Source: Tetmemena sp. SeJ-2015 (lineage: Eukaryota > Ciliophora > Spirotrichea > Sporadotrichida > Oxytrichidae). Taken from it: DNA of 64,000 nucleotides. A program made the translations under genes and the position numbers. The notes beneath the pieces are model-generated. The model made no database searches. It saw only the letters and a list, made by a program, of their open reading frames with translations, and was not told the DNA's origin. This document shows, piece after piece, positions 53,267 to 64,000 of this stretch (position 1 is the stretch's first letter; the number at the start of each line of letters is the position of its first letter). The stretch is from contig JAJKFJ010021035.1 of the NCBI GenBank assembly GCA_027382625.1, positions 124,001 through 188,000 on the forward strand. The letters are read 5' to 3'.

Positions 53267-55407
53267 ATGGCAGAAAACCCAGCCTCTGAGTTAAAGAAAA
53301 AGGAAAGTATCTCAACTACAAGTTCATCAGCAAGCGATGATATTGATAAAGGCAAAGAGATAGTACTTGCATGGAACAATTTGAATCTAAGAGTTAATCC
53401 TGAGCATTCATGGTATCATGACTATCTAGATGACATGCCCTTACTTAGAAATCTAAGAAGCGATGCTCATTTTAAGCTAATCCTAAAAAATGTTTCCGGT
53501 TATGCTAAAGCAGGTGAACTCACGGCAATTATCGGCCCAAGTGGCAGTGGAAAGTCATCTTTGTTGAACCTGCTCTCTAAACGATACACCAGTCATCACT
53601 CTCAATACAGAATTAGTGGTTCTATCACTCTCAACAATTAGGAGCTTACTCATAAGTAATTTATGAGACTCGGGAGCTTTATCTAATAAGATGATGTGAT
53701 GTTCGAAGCCAACAATCCTAAGGAGCAGTTCTATTATGCGGCAAGGTATAGAACAGACTGGTCGTAGGAGGATATTGAACACAGAGCAGATTTGATGGTT
53801 CATAGACTCGGTCTAATGGACTGTCAAGACAGAAATGTTGGAGGAATTTTCTTACCTCCAATATCAGGAGGAGAAAGGAAGAGGACCTCCATAGGAATTG
53901 AATTAATGACAAACCCCAAGATTTTGCTCCTTGATGAGCCTACTAGTGGACTTGACTCTACTAATGCTTTGAAGTTAGTTAAACTTCTAAAAAAAGAAGC
54001 ACAGATGAGAGGAGCTGTAGTAATTTGTTCAATCCATCAACCATCTAGCGAGTTGTTTCATCTTTTCGATAATACAATATGTCTCAGTGAAGGAGATTAA
54101 TTCAATTTTACTGCATTTATTAGAGAAGTAATCTACAACGGTAGAACTGATTAGATAGGTGAGTATTTCAGAAACAGTTTCGGTGTCTAAATAAAGAAGT
54201 ACACCAATCCTGCAGATTTCTTGATTAGACTCGCTCATGAACCCAACTACTGTAACTTGAATTAGAAGAAGCAGCTTACATTATAAATTTATATGCACCA
54301 AGCTTCTTAAATAGTCTAAAAATAACTGAAGCAGATCCATAAAACACAACTCCCTAAGTTAAAAGGTATTGAAATAGATAGGCATAGTTCAATGATAAAG
54401 TAATCAATAACTTTGTTGAAGAGATATGCAGGTGGGTATTATAAGATCCCTCTTGGAATTTTTGCAATTTTCGGGGTGTCGATAATGACTACTTCGCTTG
54501 TTGGCAGCATATACTATAACGTAGGAGAGATTGACCCTGAAGAGGATTTGAGTAAATTAAGACATAAATTTCAAGAGTGGTTGGGGTTAGCCATAATTTA
54601 ATTCTACTGTTCAATTAAGAATTTAGAGATAAATTTATGCCTATTATCTTGGAAATGACTAATTTTCAATGTGCTTAATGTCCTAGGTTATCCAAATTCC
54701 CTCAAGAAATCCCTTATTCAGAAAAGAGAAGCTAGCTGGTATGTTTTCAGTAACTCCATATTACTTTGTGACATGGTTTGCTTAGTCTGTTTTCATCCTT
54801 TTCTATCCTCTCATTCAGTCTTATTTATAAAGCAGTGAATTCATAATTCACCCATACTACTAAATATATATTTAATTAAGTCTTTGGGAATGTTTTGGTT
54901 TTTGGGGCTTAAAGACACTAGCTGGGAAAGCTACTTCTCCTTCATCTTTTCTTCTTTATTGCTCGGACTTGCAGGCTCTAACTTCGGCTTTATGTGGGGT
55001 ACATTCTTCAACAACGAGAACTCTGCGACTACTTCTGCTATCGTGTTTGTGATGCTCGCCGCACTTGGCGCTGGAAAATTCGTAAATCTTGGTAAAAAGC
55101 AATCAGCAGCAGTTAAAGCTCATTTCAACCCTTTCGCCAATCAGATATGCAGTACTTTAATAAAATGGTCTCTTTACAATTGTATATTTAAGTAGAGAGT
55201 TGATAAAAGTGATAATTATATTTCATGAAATAAAAAGAGTCATTTCCGCAGAATAGTCTCTTAGCAGGAAGAATTTGGTCCTTTCTCTTAAACATGTTTG
55301 GCTACAAGCTTGGAGATAGGAAGTGTTGGAGAAATCTACTCATCATCTCCACGATATTTTTTATCATAGGGTGGATCAACCTTAAGATTCAATCTAGGAG
55401 GTTGTGA
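53267..55407 (+). CDS. ABCG-family half-size ABC transporter
   Basis: An N-terminal ATPase domain precedes the membrane domain, as in the White/ABCG family. Walker A is GPSGSGKSS (about 53540), the Q-loop is SFIQQDDVM, the signature is [12 protein letters not shown] (about 53870), Walker B is [13 protein letters not shown], and the H-loop is [10 protein letters not shown]. The membrane part has helices near 54440-54510 ([18 protein letters not shown]), 54740-54840 ([20 protein letters not shown]), 54890-55070 ([32 protein letters not shown]) and 55340-55390 near the C-terminus. It probably exports lipids or xenobiotics as a dimer; the substrate is unknown. An IES with pointer GAGA is at 54097-54126; further breaks near 54600-54740, 54830-54880 and 55160-55240 are unresolved. 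The start is ATG 53267 and the stop TGA 55405-55407. Confidence 0.9.
54097..54126 (+). other. IES, pointer GAGA
   Basis: GAGA at 54093-54096 and 54123-54126. Deletion gives [18 protein letters not shown], the typical strand after the H-loop. Confidence 0.85.
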
Positions 55408-55566
55408 TAATCATCGTTTAATTTGGAGTTATGTTTATCTTCAGTAAAAAACAACCATAGATGATGCTTGTAGTTACTTAAGTTAAAATTTGAATCAATG
55501 AAATAAATAGTACGAAATCAAATTGTGCAGTAAGATTATTATAATAGTTTTAAATAATTGCTGCCA

Positions 55567-57485
55567 AATGTAGTCTTCCAATCAAATTAATAATCATGCT
55601 GATGGATAAATGGATGAGTCTAATTCAAATTTCAGTGGCGCATCCTTTCAACATCAACAACCCTAATTTTTAAATCAGAGTGGCCAAAATTTGTACAATC
55701 AAAATTTCAACTAGTCCTTTGGAAATTTTTAGCCTCAATATTTTCAAATGGGTTTCACTTAGAGTCAGAATGGTCTGTCTACTTCTGTGAATGGGTTTAC
55801 TTAAGGGCAAGTTAACCAGTTTGGAAGTTAAGGCTTCCAAAATTTTCAAGTTAAGTTCCTTAAACTCAACAGCAGCAGCAGTCTTAGAATTAATCATGCT
55901 ATTTTTTAATCAGAATTCTCAAACAAGCAAAAAGAGAAAGTTTGAAAAGTATTTGGCACAGCAAGACTAAAACTTTTTTAAATTTTCTAGAATTTTAAGA
56001 GCTAGAAGCCAGGTAGATAACTCTTTGTGAAGAGTATCAGAATAAACTCAAGCGTTTGAGACTCTCAGATTCTCCGCCGCTTCCTCAAGCCTCTCAGATT
56101 GCTGATCCCTCCTCCTCTTTTTCAGCTCAGTAACTTCAACCAAGGTTTTTTAACAACCCCTTGTCCTTTTATGAAAGAGCTAAGATTTAATCCCTAGCAT
56201 AGTGTCAAAGACCCTTGAATTCTCTGGAGACTATTAAAGTCGAAGAAGGTCAGAACCCTTTCTTCTCTGCTTTCATGACCAAAGGAAATAATTCACATCA
56301 ACTTGTTGAAGAGGTCAAGCAGAGCTCACACTTCATTCAAGATGAGTAAAGGAACAAAGGTGGGGAAGCTTGCTAGATCAACTAAGCTTTTCATGACTTC
56401 AAAGATTTGAGAAAGTTGAGCGGCCAACATCAGAATGATCAGAGGTTTGATACTGATCAGGAATCAACTACTGCTCATAGTCCGAGTAAGTCTACAATCA
56501 TTTTTCATTACCATTTAGGTTCAACTTACAAGAGCAAAATTGGCCCACAAAACTCTGACCTCTCTTCTTCATCTTAAGAGAGAGTATCATAGATGAGTGA
56601 TGGAAAATATAGTCAGAGCACCTAGTTCTTATCTCAGAAGAATAACCAACAAATTCAAGGCAATGAAATTATTGACTAATCTCGACCTACAAGTGATCAA
56701 CCACAATCTAATGATGAAAGAAACAGCAAGTAGGAATAGAAGCCCAAGCTTTAACCTTTCTCAGGGTAGGGATACTTACTTGGTTAATGCTAGGTTGACT
56801 GGTAGTCTTTAAGAAACGGCTTAAGTGACTCTTCCCTTTCTTTTGAGCCGAGAGCTATGAATCAACATTTGAAATAAGTTAGAGAGTACTTTTTTTCTAC
56901 TTAAAATTATTGAGTAGAACTTTGAACTTAGAAGTAAGATGAGATTGGAGGAGCAACAGAGGTAATTTGAATAGGAATAGAAACAAAGAGAGATTATGAT
57001 GAGAGAACAGCAAGAAGTTGAGCAAAGTACTAAGAGATTCAACCAGCTCTTGAAAGAACTACAGTTTCCTCACTCTGATTCATCTTCATCTCAAGTGAAC
57101 TAAAACTCACAATAATAGCAACAATTTGAGCAAGTCTACAATCAAAATTCAAATTATCAGCAGCAATAGAATCTAAGTTTTTACTCTGGAGGCAATCAAA
57201 ATCATCAGCAGCAGATGTAGATGATTCAGGTCATCAGTAACAATTTTAGTGGAATGGAAACTATAGTTAAGCAAATGTTTCTAATCAGCAATTTAACAAT
57301 TAGAATTAGTCGATTGGAATCAGTCAAATAGTTTATTTAAATAAAAATTTCATATCTTCTGTCAAACTAAGCTCATCACATTTGCTTAAGGTCACTTTGC
57401 GCAGCAGAACTAATTCTTTCCTCAAAATAATCAGACTGCCTAGTAGAGATTCAACTTCACTTCATCTTTCCAAAAGTTTAACTGA
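55567..57485 (+). CDS. Q/N-rich, FG-containing prion-like protein with coiled coil
   Basis: From the ATG at 55567 the product is extremely Q/N/S-rich with FG and GF dipeptides (NQSFGNFQPQYFQMG, FTQGQVNQFGSQGF). A more ordered charged region follows (ITLCEEYQNKLKRLRLSDSP, about 56010-56080), then a Q/E/R coiled-coil stretch (about 56940-57060, RLEEQQRQFEQEQKQREI) and another Q-rich end (FAQGHFAQQNQFFPQNNQ). An intron lies at about 56484-56518. Frame changes near 55960, 56870 and 57230-57360 indicate IESs that I did not resolve. Nucleoporin-like or RNA-granule roles are possible but unproven. The stop is TGA 57483-57485. Confidence 0.6.
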
Positions 57486-57906
57486 AGCTCATGATAACTA
57501 TATTAAAGCTACTACTGCATTAAGAGAAGAGCTTGTAACAATTTAGACCTTAGAGAGGAGAGATTATAAAATTTTAGAAATTAAAGAATTTAATAGGTTG
57601 ATCACTATGCAATCAACTGAATCTATAATTTGAGTTATTTCAAATAAACTTTGAATCTTGGTATAAGCTTTTAAATTTCAAACTATTTTTGAGTATGACC
57701 ACCTCATTAGCTTTATTTATCTGGATAATGAAATTAAAAATGACAATAAAATTTATTTGAGCCACTCTTCGCATTTAAGCCTTAGTTATTGGCATTTAGT
57801 TTTATAATTAGAGACTGCAATTAAAGAGAGAGTGTGGCTGTGATTATCATTAATTTTAATAAATAAACTTAGCCACCCACCCTCAACTCAATTACTTAGA
57901 ATACTA
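57486..57906. other. Intergenic; no confident gene
   Basis: An open stretch at 57486-57630 in another frame (LTEAHDNYIKATTALREEL) looks helical but is not linked to either neighbour. Otherwise AT-rich. Confidence 0.4.
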
Positions 57907-58391
57907 ATGGAGAAAGTTCTTAATAAGGCACGATTGCTACTTGCCACATCTGAGAGAGTACTTACCTCCCAGCGCACACTGCAGCAAGTGTCAAAGAGAG
58001 GCATCGTTCATCAGCTTCAAGCTAGACAGAGATAGAACGCAGCTCTTGATCTCTCCAACTATTTCGGAGCAATGAGACAGATGACAAGCCAACAACAGTT
58101 CAGGTGCTTTTCCACTGGCAAAGAGCCTGAGAAGGCCCCTGAGCAAAAGCCAACTGAGGAACAGAAAGAGCCAGAGGAAAAGAAGACTCAGGCTAAGAAC
58201 AATGAGGATTCATCTTCATCTTCAGATGAGGAAACTGCAGGTGGACTCTCTAAAGAGGACATTAAGTAAATTAAGAGTCTCATTAAGGAACAAGAGACTG
58301 AGATTGAAAAATTGAAGGAACAAGTTAAGGCCCTCAAAGAGAAATACATCTATCAGGTTGCAGAGAACGATAACACTGTCAAGAGGTACAA
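57907..58391 (+). CDS. grpE: Mitochondrial GrpE (Hsp70 nucleotide-exchange factor), MDS 1 (N-terminal half)
   Basis: The ATG at 57907 opens a basic, Arg/Ser-rich presequence (KARLLLATSERVLTSQRTL) typical of mitochondrial import. A K/E/P/Q-rich linker, an acidic serine stretch (EDSSSSSDEE) and the long GrpE helix (KLKEQVKALKEKYIYQVAEN) follow. The segment stops being GrpE exactly at the repeat AGAGGTACAA (58382-58391); the following codons do not fit. The rest of the protein lies inverted at 58719-59151. GrpE releases ADP from mitochondrial Hsp70 during protein import and folding. Confidence 0.92.
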
Positions 58392-58394
58392 AGC

Positions 58395-58718
58395 ATCTAT
58401 TGAGATATCTCATAATATGAAAAGTGAGAGAGTGTTTGTGGCAGTAATAATAAATAATATAAGCACTAGGGATGTATATATGATATGCACGTGGCTCTGC
58501 GCACCGAACTAAGAGTGACTCATTCGACTATGACTATTTATCTGCCACAAGGAGGTTTCCGCAAATCATTCGCCCGTATCTCGGAAGTATTGAACATGGC
58601 GAGCGGGAAGCGGTAAACCCACTTGGAGGCTGTTTAATTTTATTTATACTCATTCTTTCACTCTCAATCCTCTTGTCTTAAATTAAGATTTGTCTATCTT
58701 TGCTCATCAGTCCATTGC
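58395..58718. other. Spacer between the two GrpE halves
   Basis: The first 100 bp is AT-rich. About 58480-58635 is markedly richer in G+C than its surroundings (see the ncRNA candidate), followed by AT-rich DNA. Confidence 0.5.
58544..58634 (+). ncRNA. Candidate structured RNA (GC-rich island)
   Basis: GGTTTCCGC (58554-58562) can pair with GCGGTAAACC (58610-58619), allowing one bulge, and inside it TCGCC (58570-58574) pairs with GGCGA (58598-58602). A short T-rich run follows at 58631-58645. High G+C and nested pairing in an AT-rich genome suggest a small RNA gene, but I cannot name a family. A short coding MDS from another gene is an alternative, since two frames are open. Confidence 0.3.
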
Positions 58719-59151
58719 TCACTTTCTGAAGATTCCTACCTTAGCTGCTCTCAGAATTCTGTCACCTATTCTCCAGCCAGTCTGCATCACCTCTTTATAT
58801 ATATAAGTTACTCTAAACTATACTCTCCAATTGTGTTGGCCTCCTTAGTTGGGTCTGGGATAGTGAAGATAGCTTCGTGAACGTTGGGATCAAACTTTTC
58901 TCCCTTGGGATCAAACTGCTCTACCTTGAATCTCTTGAGGGTGGAGTCCATCACAGTGGAAGTCATAGTCATGCCAGTCTGCACATCCACAAATTGTTTT
59001 TTGAGCTCATGAACATCGTTAACTTCTTCAATTTTGAGTTTCTTAAGGTGCTCTGTTGCTCTCTCAAGGTTATCGCGCACGTCTAGTAAGTCCTTTGCAA
59101 ATTTAGAGATAGCATAGTCACGAGTCTAATCAATCTCTTTCTTGTACCTCT
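58719..59151 (-). CDS. grpE: Mitochondrial GrpE, MDS 2 (C-terminal half, inverted)
   Basis: On the minus strand from pointer AGAGGTACAA (plus 59142-59151) the GrpE fold continues: RYKKEIDQTRDYAISKFAKD, LLDVRDNLERATEHLKK, then the beta domain (VEQFDPKGEKFDPNVHEAIF) and the closing signature (NTIGEVMQTGWRIGDRILR followed by AAKVG). A 32-bp IES with pointer AGAG (58795-58826) must be removed to give TIGEVMQTGW. The stop is TGA 58719-58721. The orientation is opposite to the N-terminal half, so development must invert this block. Confidence 0.92.
58795..58826 (-). other. IES, pointer AGAG (minus strand)
   Basis: Plus-strand CTCT lies at 58791-58794 and 58823-58826. Deletion joins NTIGE to VMQTGWRIGD. 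Confidence 0.85.
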
Positions 59152-59888
59152 CTTTTATTCCCCATAATTTTAAATAAGAGTAATCCTACTCCAGAGAAGT
59201 AAGTTTAATTCTAATTTAGTAATGAAGAAGATAAATGAAATTGATATTTAAAGATAATATTCCCATATATTTTTAATTGTATAAAATAATGTAAAAATAT
59301 TCATCTTCTGAAAAGCAATAAAATATAATCATTCTATGTTGCTTTGATCATACATTTATATACTTTTATAAATAAATATTGTTCCAGATTAAAGGAACCA
59401 ATGATCATTCACTACCCACTGTTTTTAACATTTTGAGAGAATCAGAAATACATATTATTAATCAATAGTAAAGTTAATTTTAAGCTAATAAATTTATTAA
59501 TTCAATTATTAAACCTAAACAAGCCGACTACTTAGATCTAGACTATTTGTTTTTCCCAAGTTACTTTGCATTAACAACTCAGAAGATGAAACTTAAACAT
59601 TCTATTAGTTAAAAAGCCAGCTCTTTCAATTCTTAAGCACTGTAAGTGATCAAATAAATTTTAAAGCTTAGAGTTTACAAAATGTAAATAAAATCACTAT
59701 TATTATAATAATTATTTTTCTTGTTGATCAAAAATATTATAGAATAAGTGATTAACAGAGGCTGAATTGATCGATAGCTAATAAATAGCCTCTTATAATA
59801 AAGGTTCTTGTCCTTTTGCAGTATTGGCTTATAATCTCTCCAAACACCTAAGATATTTGCTAAAATTTATAGTATTAAATATTTATGA
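59152..59888. other. AT-rich spacer, nothing recognised
   Basis: No coding frame with family motifs, no repeat and no RNA gene seen. Confidence 0.5.
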
Positions 59889-60715
59889 AGCATATTTATA
59901 GCATTATTTGTTTGCTTCAATGACCAAGGAGTGAGTGAGTATCAATTCAATACTGGAAAAAACATTGCATTTGGAAATCTTATTGCTGATGAAACCTACA
60001 GATATCTATTCTACTCTAATTAAAAAAAAGACTGGATTTACTTTATAAATAATTTCAATTATTGTATTGAATATAGAAAACCTTTAAAAATTACTCAATT
60101 ATACCTTAAGAAATTGTATGTCTGATTATTAAAATAAGGTGAGTTTAAAATGAAATAAGCTTTAAATTGTCTAATGATCTGATTGGCCTGGTTGCAGTCG
60201 ATTACAGCTGGAACTAAAATTTAATTAAGTTGAGAAAAGTAAATAAATTACATATTCTTAATATACCCTTACTCGTTAAGTTTTTTAATACAAATTTGCA
60301 GTAATTGGTCTACACTGTTCATTATGATTCCCTAGCGACTAGATGTTAGATGGCATCCTCCAAGTAGACTGAGTATCCTTTTCCATTTATTCAATTAACC
60401 AAACCTCTTTCTTGCTACTAATATCCTACCTTACTTTGGAAAGCTCTTCAAAAAGTATCTCACATCAAATCACTATGAGGAAGGCCATTTCTCGAAAACT
60501 TGAAACTCATATGCATTAGGGTTTCTGACAGGAAAATAATAGTGCTCTCGAAATAAGACCGCTAGATGATTTTTTCCCTTTAATATGCTGTAGACACGAG
60601 ATAAGCTTCAAATAGCATCAGATTATCATCCGAAAAGAAGATAAATGAGTCAGAGTTGCTACAGAAGACAATTGTTCTATCAAGAACTAGCACAATAAAA
60701 GAACTGAAGAAATGA
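59889..60715 (+). CDS. Unidentified, possibly secreted or membrane protein
   Basis: A hydrophobic opening (IFIALFVCF) resembles a signal peptide without its methionine, so the true start lies in another segment. Next comes a hydrophilic stretch (GVSEYQFNTGKNIAFGNLIA), then GLVAVDYSWN (about 60190-60230), a less certain middle, and a closing stretch (LICIRVSDRKIIVLSKQDRQ, NESELLQKTIVLSRTSTIKE) ending at TGA 60713-60715. Frame shifts near 60120-60170 and 60290-60480 imply IESs or introns. I do not recognise the family. Confidence 0.4.
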
Positions 60716-61899
60716 AGATTCGAGCCTTTGGTTCCAGTCTGAGTTCGCATGAAGTCACTGGGGTTTGCAAAATTTGTTTTATATCAGGTTTATATAGGAG
60801 GGCGGTTGAAGTAGGGGCAGTTACAGAGCCGGGGAGCAGAAAGCTGTATTGAATGAGAGCAACTATCTATTAACTCTCATTTTTATGTTAAAATTATGTG
60901 AGTAGGATATTAGTGCATTAGTACAATTTGAGTGTAACATAAATCTATCATTACTAATAGGTGTTGAATTACTTACTGCGCAAGGGTGGGTGTAGGTAAG
61001 AATATTTTATTTACTTTCCGTTCTCAATTAAATCCCAACTCAATTAAATATTCATTCCAATGAAATAGAGTGTAACCAGTCATCATATTTACATTAATTC
61101 AAATTTCTAAACATTATAGTAGAAAATCTAAAAGAAAATCGGGAGTAAGGACTATAAAATAAAGGGGAGAAGGAGGGGGCTGGAGGAGTCCGAGTGGCCA
61201 ACTGGCAACGGTCGGGAAAAGAAATAATCTAAATCGGGTTCGAATCTCAATAAATACAATAATTTAAAATAATTACGCAATTAGGTAAATATCTGATAAG
61301 TCCTAAAGGATATCCTGAAATCCAGCTAAAATGTCATAAAAAATCCCTAGTCATTCTAAGATCCCTCGGATCATCGCAATTCGATAGCAGACTAAAAATG
61401 GAATGGATTGAGAGAATAGAAGAACACCAATGTGGTTGAAATATCTAAATTCAAATAATACAATATAACAGTAAACCTCCATTATCAAAATGTAATTTCA
61501 GTCATAGTAAAAATAATCAGATTTAAGACAAATTCATAATTAATAAGGGCTTAGGGATTATTTTAATCTCTTTTTTTGATGATTGACGATTTTCTTTTAG
61601 ATTCTCTACTATATGTCGAAATTTCTCAAAAAAACTACACAAATTTATAAGAGTTAGATATATCTTTTAAAACTCCTTTAAAAGTAAATGTCTAATCTAC
61701 TTAAATTATTGAAAAATTGTAAGACAACATCGCTTTTGAAAATTAATAGAAGAATAAAAATAAATTATTTATTTATTAAACTTTAAACTTTTTTTTAAAA
61801 AAAAAATTTGCACTTTAAATAACTTATTAAGAAAATATGATTAAATTTAAACTATATATAATTTTAACAACTCGACCAGATAAATTGCAAACTCCAATA
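60716..61899. other. Mostly AT-rich DNA with a degenerate tRNA-like patch
   Basis: No gene recognised. A G-rich stretch lies at 61163-61200. The A-box/B-box-like sequences at about 61196-61250 are described among the findings. A poly-T/poly-A tract lies at 61788-61808. Confidence 0.45.
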
Positions 61900-64000
61900 T
61901 GGATCGATCAGCTTACATAGGAAGCTACAATAATGATTTGTTTGTCAATAGATGGACAAGGGAAGTTCAGACTTCAGTTCACACCTCAAGCTTCACTACT
62001 GATACGCTCACGATAATTTATTTATCATTCAAAATTATTAAGGAATGTATTTTCTCACAGTGACATCTTTGGCTTTTAGCAACGAAGGATAATTCCTCAT
62101 TGCGTAAATATGGATTTATGATTCTGATCATCAAACTTCCTCTGATAGCTTCTCTGAAATACTTCTTAAATTTTTATTTCAAAATTATATTTCGTATTTT
62201 AAGGTTTAAAATTAAATTTTCAGCTGATGGAGGCTTCATGAAAGGAATTATAGTAAGGTTTATAATTAAATTATCTTATAAATTAATAAAAGAGCTGTTT
62301 TAGGTTTTATTCCTGAAAGGTAAAATGAATATGTAGCTGTGCTTCAATTTTATTCCTATTTCAGTTGATTAGTTATAATTTCCTCATCTCTCTTATTTTA
62401 AACATCATTCTTCTTAAAACTTATGAAGTTTATTTTTCTGAGATTGAACAGAGAAGAAGTCTCAAACTTTACATTTTATTATAAATATGCTTTATAATTC
62501 TCAAAACAAATTTCCTTCACCCGGAATTATTTAATTTTTTATTCGTTAATTCTGTTTTTAAAACATTCTTGGTAATAAGGTAGGAACTATACTAAGTGGA
62601 TTTAAGATTTTGAAAGGACTCAGACGAGTTTAGATAGATTCTTATTAGAATATATTCTCAAAGGATAGCTCAGTCTATTCATATTAGTTGCTGATGTTTG
62701 GAAAGGATCTCAACCATATGAAAACGTTCAAAGATTTACATCCAACTCCATCTAGTTAAAGTGTACTCAATAATTTACTTATTGATAAGAGTAGAAATAC
62801 GCTTTACTACTCTTCTTAAAATCAAACACTCAAATAAATCCTTGATTTCATATTTTGAATATTTCTAAGTTTAAGAAAAGGGAACTGGCAAATGTTTGAT
62901 GGGGGAAATAAATTTGACTACTAATGCGAATTCTATTAAGATTTACTCAATCAATAATACTGCTGTCTCCATTTAAATTATTTTAATAATTGATATTTCA
63001 GGAGTTTACTGCGATGTTTAGAGAATTGAATAAAATTCTAATTATATTCTAGCTGGAGTTATGCTTCAAAATCCAACTACCTCATCATCTAATTTTATAA
63101 TATAGGTCAGAATTTAATAGAGAATCGTCATAAGAAATAACCATAATTAATTAAATTGCATATATTTTTCGCTAAAATGGAAAAGACTTACAATGAATTC
63201 CTCCCACTACGCTGAATAGGAGAGCAGTTTCCTCATTTTTACAGATTCTTCCTCAAAGTGCAATTGGTAAGTTTAACTATAACAAACATAATCCCCAATC
63301 ATAAAAGTAGACCATAATTAATATTAAATATGAACAACTAAATGAGATAATGAGATAATCAAAGCTAAATTCATTTCTCTAATTTTCAGTTTTCCTTTCC
63401 CCCCAACTCATGTATTTATTTAGGTTTCTTCGACCTACTTTGTGCAATTCTACATTTGAACTCTATACTTTGTCAAGATTAAATTCGTAAATTTCAAGCA
63501 TCACTAAACGCACTCTCCTAAATCATTAGAAATTCAAACTAAATTTACAAAAATGCTCAAGTATACTGTCTACTTGCTTTCATTTTCGCTATTTGCATTT
63601 ATTAATCTATTTTGTAAAATAAAAAATTCACTCCTATAGTTAATAATATTTATTGAATAAGATTGCGTTATTAGTGACTCATATAATTTGAAATTAAGTT
63701 CATTTTCAATCTAAGTTAACAGCTCTATAATAGCGTAATTTAGAGTATAATTTCATTTATAGAATTTATAAACTAATGGAGCAAAAGCAACAATGAAATA
63801 CTGAAGAATTAAGCTCCTTAAAGTCTCTAAAGATATTATGAATGCAAATAGCAGTAAGTAAACCTTTATTATTTGACTATAATTATAATTATTACTCTTG
63901 AGTTTAGCTCATATTATTGCCTTAATAAAATACTATCATAGAGTTTTCGAGAGATTATTAAATGGCGATTAAGGACACTAAAGATCTTTCACTGCTTTTC
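61900..64000 (+). CDS. Unidentified gene in several segments, running off the right edge
   Basis: An ATG at 61900 gives MDRSAYIGSYNNDLFVNRW and then VQTSVHTSSF. Other coding-like plus-strand pieces are YEVYFSEIEQRRSL (about 62425-62465), DFERTQTSLDRFLLEYILKG (about 62608-62670), NWQMFDGGNKFDYQCEFY (about 62884-62936), EFTAMFRELNKIL (about 63003-63042) and NSSHYAEQESSFLIFTDSSS (about 63193-63260). Near the edge is a segment with a GT-AG intron (about 63855-63908) reading HIIALIKYYHRVFERLLNGD. These probably belong to one gene, but no joins were solved and more than one gene is possible. No family is recognised. Confidence 0.35.

Noticed and set aside
61196..61250. Functional tRNA gene
   Set aside because: Box-like sequences are present, but acceptor and anticodon stems do not pair.

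Overview
The window looks like germline (micronuclear) DNA of a stichotrich/hypotrich ciliate of the Oxytricha/Stylonychia type. It is AT-rich. Every recognisable protein reads through TAA and TAG (glutamine), and only TGA works as a stop. Genes carry short GT-AG introns (about 31-90 bp). They are also cut by internal eliminated sequences (IESs) flanked by short direct repeats (pointers), one copy of which must stay for the reading frame to continue. I found more than forty such pointer pairs by eye, most of which restore both the frame and the expected protein. A macronuclear or non-ciliate origin does not explain this.

Layout, left to right. 0.8-6.0 kb: unidentified coiled-coil/IQ-like protein (+). 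6.2-15.7 kb: tubulin-tyrosine-ligase-like (TTLL) enzyme with a long Q/N-rich N-terminus (+), containing a 1.6 kb IES. 16.5-18.6 kb: CNBD-type voltage-gated potassium channel (+). 18.8-21.5 kb: CAMK-type kinase with a Q/N-rich tail (-). 21.66-22.47 kb: MITE-like element. 22.5-28.6 kb: low-complexity S/N/Q-rich protein (-). 29.0-31.1 kb: MOK/LF4-type kinase (+). 31.2-32.7 kb: purple-acid-phosphatase-like enzyme (+). 33.0-34.4 kb: malectin-domain membrane protein (+). 34.9-38.9 kb: scrambled calcium-dependent protein kinase (-), interleaved with a small gene on the other strand. 39.0-41.8 kb: RRM/RS-like protein (-). 42.2-43.0 kb: CYBC1/Eros-like membrane protein (-). 43.3-46.7 kb: AT-hook/zinc-ribbon/WD40 protein (-). 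46.8-52.5 kb: UBA-UIM ubiquitin protease of the USP25/28 type, scrambled with an inverted block. 53.3-55.4 kb: ABCG half-transporter (+). 55.6-57.5 kb: Q-rich FG-like protein (+). 57.9-59.2 kb: GrpE, split into two head-to-head halves. 59.9-60.7 kb and 61.9-64 kb: two unidentified plus-strand genes, the last running off the window.

The main result is three scrambled genes that can be solved from the raw sequence. The CDPK is in at least 17 macronuclear-destined segments (MDSs). Odd-type segments sit at 35.1-36.4 kb and even-type segments at 37.2-38.9 kb, on the same strand, with one even-cluster segment out of order. The ubiquitin protease is a clean alternating pattern: MDSs 2,4,6,8,10,12 run forward at 46.8-51.3 kb and MDSs 1,3,5,7,9,11 lie inverted at 51.4-52.5 kb. 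GrpE is a simple two-block inversion. Each junction is supported by a 4-13 bp pointer, frame continuity (one exception in the protease), and recovery of the expected family motifs.

Most genes suggest ordinary ciliate cell biology: cilia and tubulin modification (TTLL, MOK), calcium and membrane signalling (CDPK, K+ channel), ER quality control and ubiquitin turnover, and mitochondrial protein folding. Adjacent genes are not expected to form operons; each probably ends up on its own gene-sized macronuclear chromosome.
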